Positions 63,780 to 64,000 of a stretch of DNA of 64,000 nt are shown piece after piece. The stretch's first letter is position 1. Every line of letters starts with the position of its first letter. The translations under genes were made by a program, and so were the position numbers. The notes below the pieces were generated by a model. It did no database searches. It was not told where the DNA came from and saw only the letters and a program-made list of their open reading frames with translations. Source of the stretch: Hydractinia symbiolongicarpus (lineage: Eukaryota > Cnidaria > Hydrozoa > Anthoathecata > Hydractiniidae); the NCBI RefSeq assembly GCF_029227915.1, contig NC_079877.1, positions 18,278,851 to 18,342,850 of the forward strand, read 5' to 3'.

Positions 63780-64000
63780 AGGATGTAAAAAACTACTTCC
63801 CTCGGATGGGTTCAATATTAGGGGCAATAGTCGAACCAAGACCTGTATAGACTGCCTTGATAAAGCTAAGGCTAGGCGTTGTACTAAATGCAAGGACATC
63901 GAAGACGTTGAACATGAAGTATACCCTCTTGCCATTAATAGTGAAATTAGAGGGTTCAAGCAGGATGGGAATTACCTACTCCTCTATACCCTGCTTACAT
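63760..64000 (+). CDS. Cys-rich zinc-binding protein, cut by the window edge
   Basis: 'KHCRGCKKLLPSDGFNIRG', 'TKTCIDCLDKAKARRCTKC': three C-x2-C pairs typical of a zinc ribbon. The frame is still open at the window end. Similar Cys-pair proteins occur in invertebrate Polintons, where the role is not known. Its start overlaps the end of the preceding broken gene. Confidence 0.55.
   Translation, partial: MTDKHCRGCKKLLPSDGFNIRGNSRTKTCIDCLDKAKARRCTKCKDIEDVEHEVYPLAINSEIRGFKQDGNYLLLYTLLT

Larger units (their letters stand above)
58013..64000 (+). mobile_element. Second Polinton 'P2', decayed, right part outside the window
   Basis: Polymerase and small structural-type genes related to P1 but clearly diverged. 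The left boundary lies at about 58,010-58,045, where Gypsy sequence ends. The ~270 bp before the polymerase presumably include the left terminal repeat, but the partner end is not available to prove it. In contrast to P1, the polymerase is at this end reading inward and precedes the small membrane genes. Confidence 0.8.

Overview
The window is a repeat-rich, AT-rich animal nuclear segment. The cysteine- and UGA-bearing C-terminus of a recognisable selenoprotein S gene, GT-AG introns of several kb, DIRS/Ngaro, CR1-like, Gypsy, Harbinger-like and Polinton elements all fit an early-branching metazoan. I favour a cnidarian, possibly a hydrozoan; this is inference and I could not search a database.

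Layout. 1-650: nothing recognised. About 653-5476: a DNA transposon ('element A') with inverted ends flanked by TAA. It carries GACGTC-rich repeats and a broken Mutator-like transposase pseudogene. About 6087-27107: a dead tyrosine-recombinase retrotransposon (DIRS/Ngaro type) on the minus strand, split inside its RNase H domain by a 16.3-kb Polinton/Maverick (8231-24557). The Polinton ('P1') has near-identical ~268-bp terminal inverted repeats and nearly all its reading frames open. These include a retroviral-type integrase, protein-primed family B polymerase, FtsK/HerA-like packaging ATPase, probable major and minor capsid proteins, several small membrane proteins, two SAP-domain proteins and a RING-finger protein. 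27.5-28.8 kb: LINE fragments.

30,647-52,581: a seven-exon host gene for selenoprotein S (SELENOS/VIMP), 183 residues with UGA as the second-last codon. Its introns are filled with repeats: a second TAA-flanked element ('element B', 35,074-40,797) that contains a LINE and a ~1.5-kb array of a 37-bp satellite; THAP and Harbinger-transposase remnants; a second LINE; and several copies of a hairpin-ended dispersed repeat. 53.5-54.5 kb: a TTAA-flanked foldback element, followed by an exon with a P2X7-tail-like cysteine motif. 56.1-58.0 kb: a decayed Gypsy pol on the minus strand. 58.0-64.0 kb: a second, diverged and decayed Polinton ('P2') which starts inside the Gypsy reverse transcriptase and runs out of the window.

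How the genes work together. P1 looks like an integrated virus genome: integrase for insertion, polymerase for replication, capsid proteins plus ATPase for particle formation, and a set of membrane or coiled-coil proteins of unknown role. P2 shares with P1 the polymerase (with an N-terminal SAP-like motif) and a three-gene module of small membrane proteins in the same order. Two families of conserved hairpins sit just after stop codons in P1. In several copies the pairing is preserved, through G-U pairs, in only one transcript strand. This resembles the hairpin 3'-end signals known from mimiviruses and virophages and is the most unusual signal in the window.
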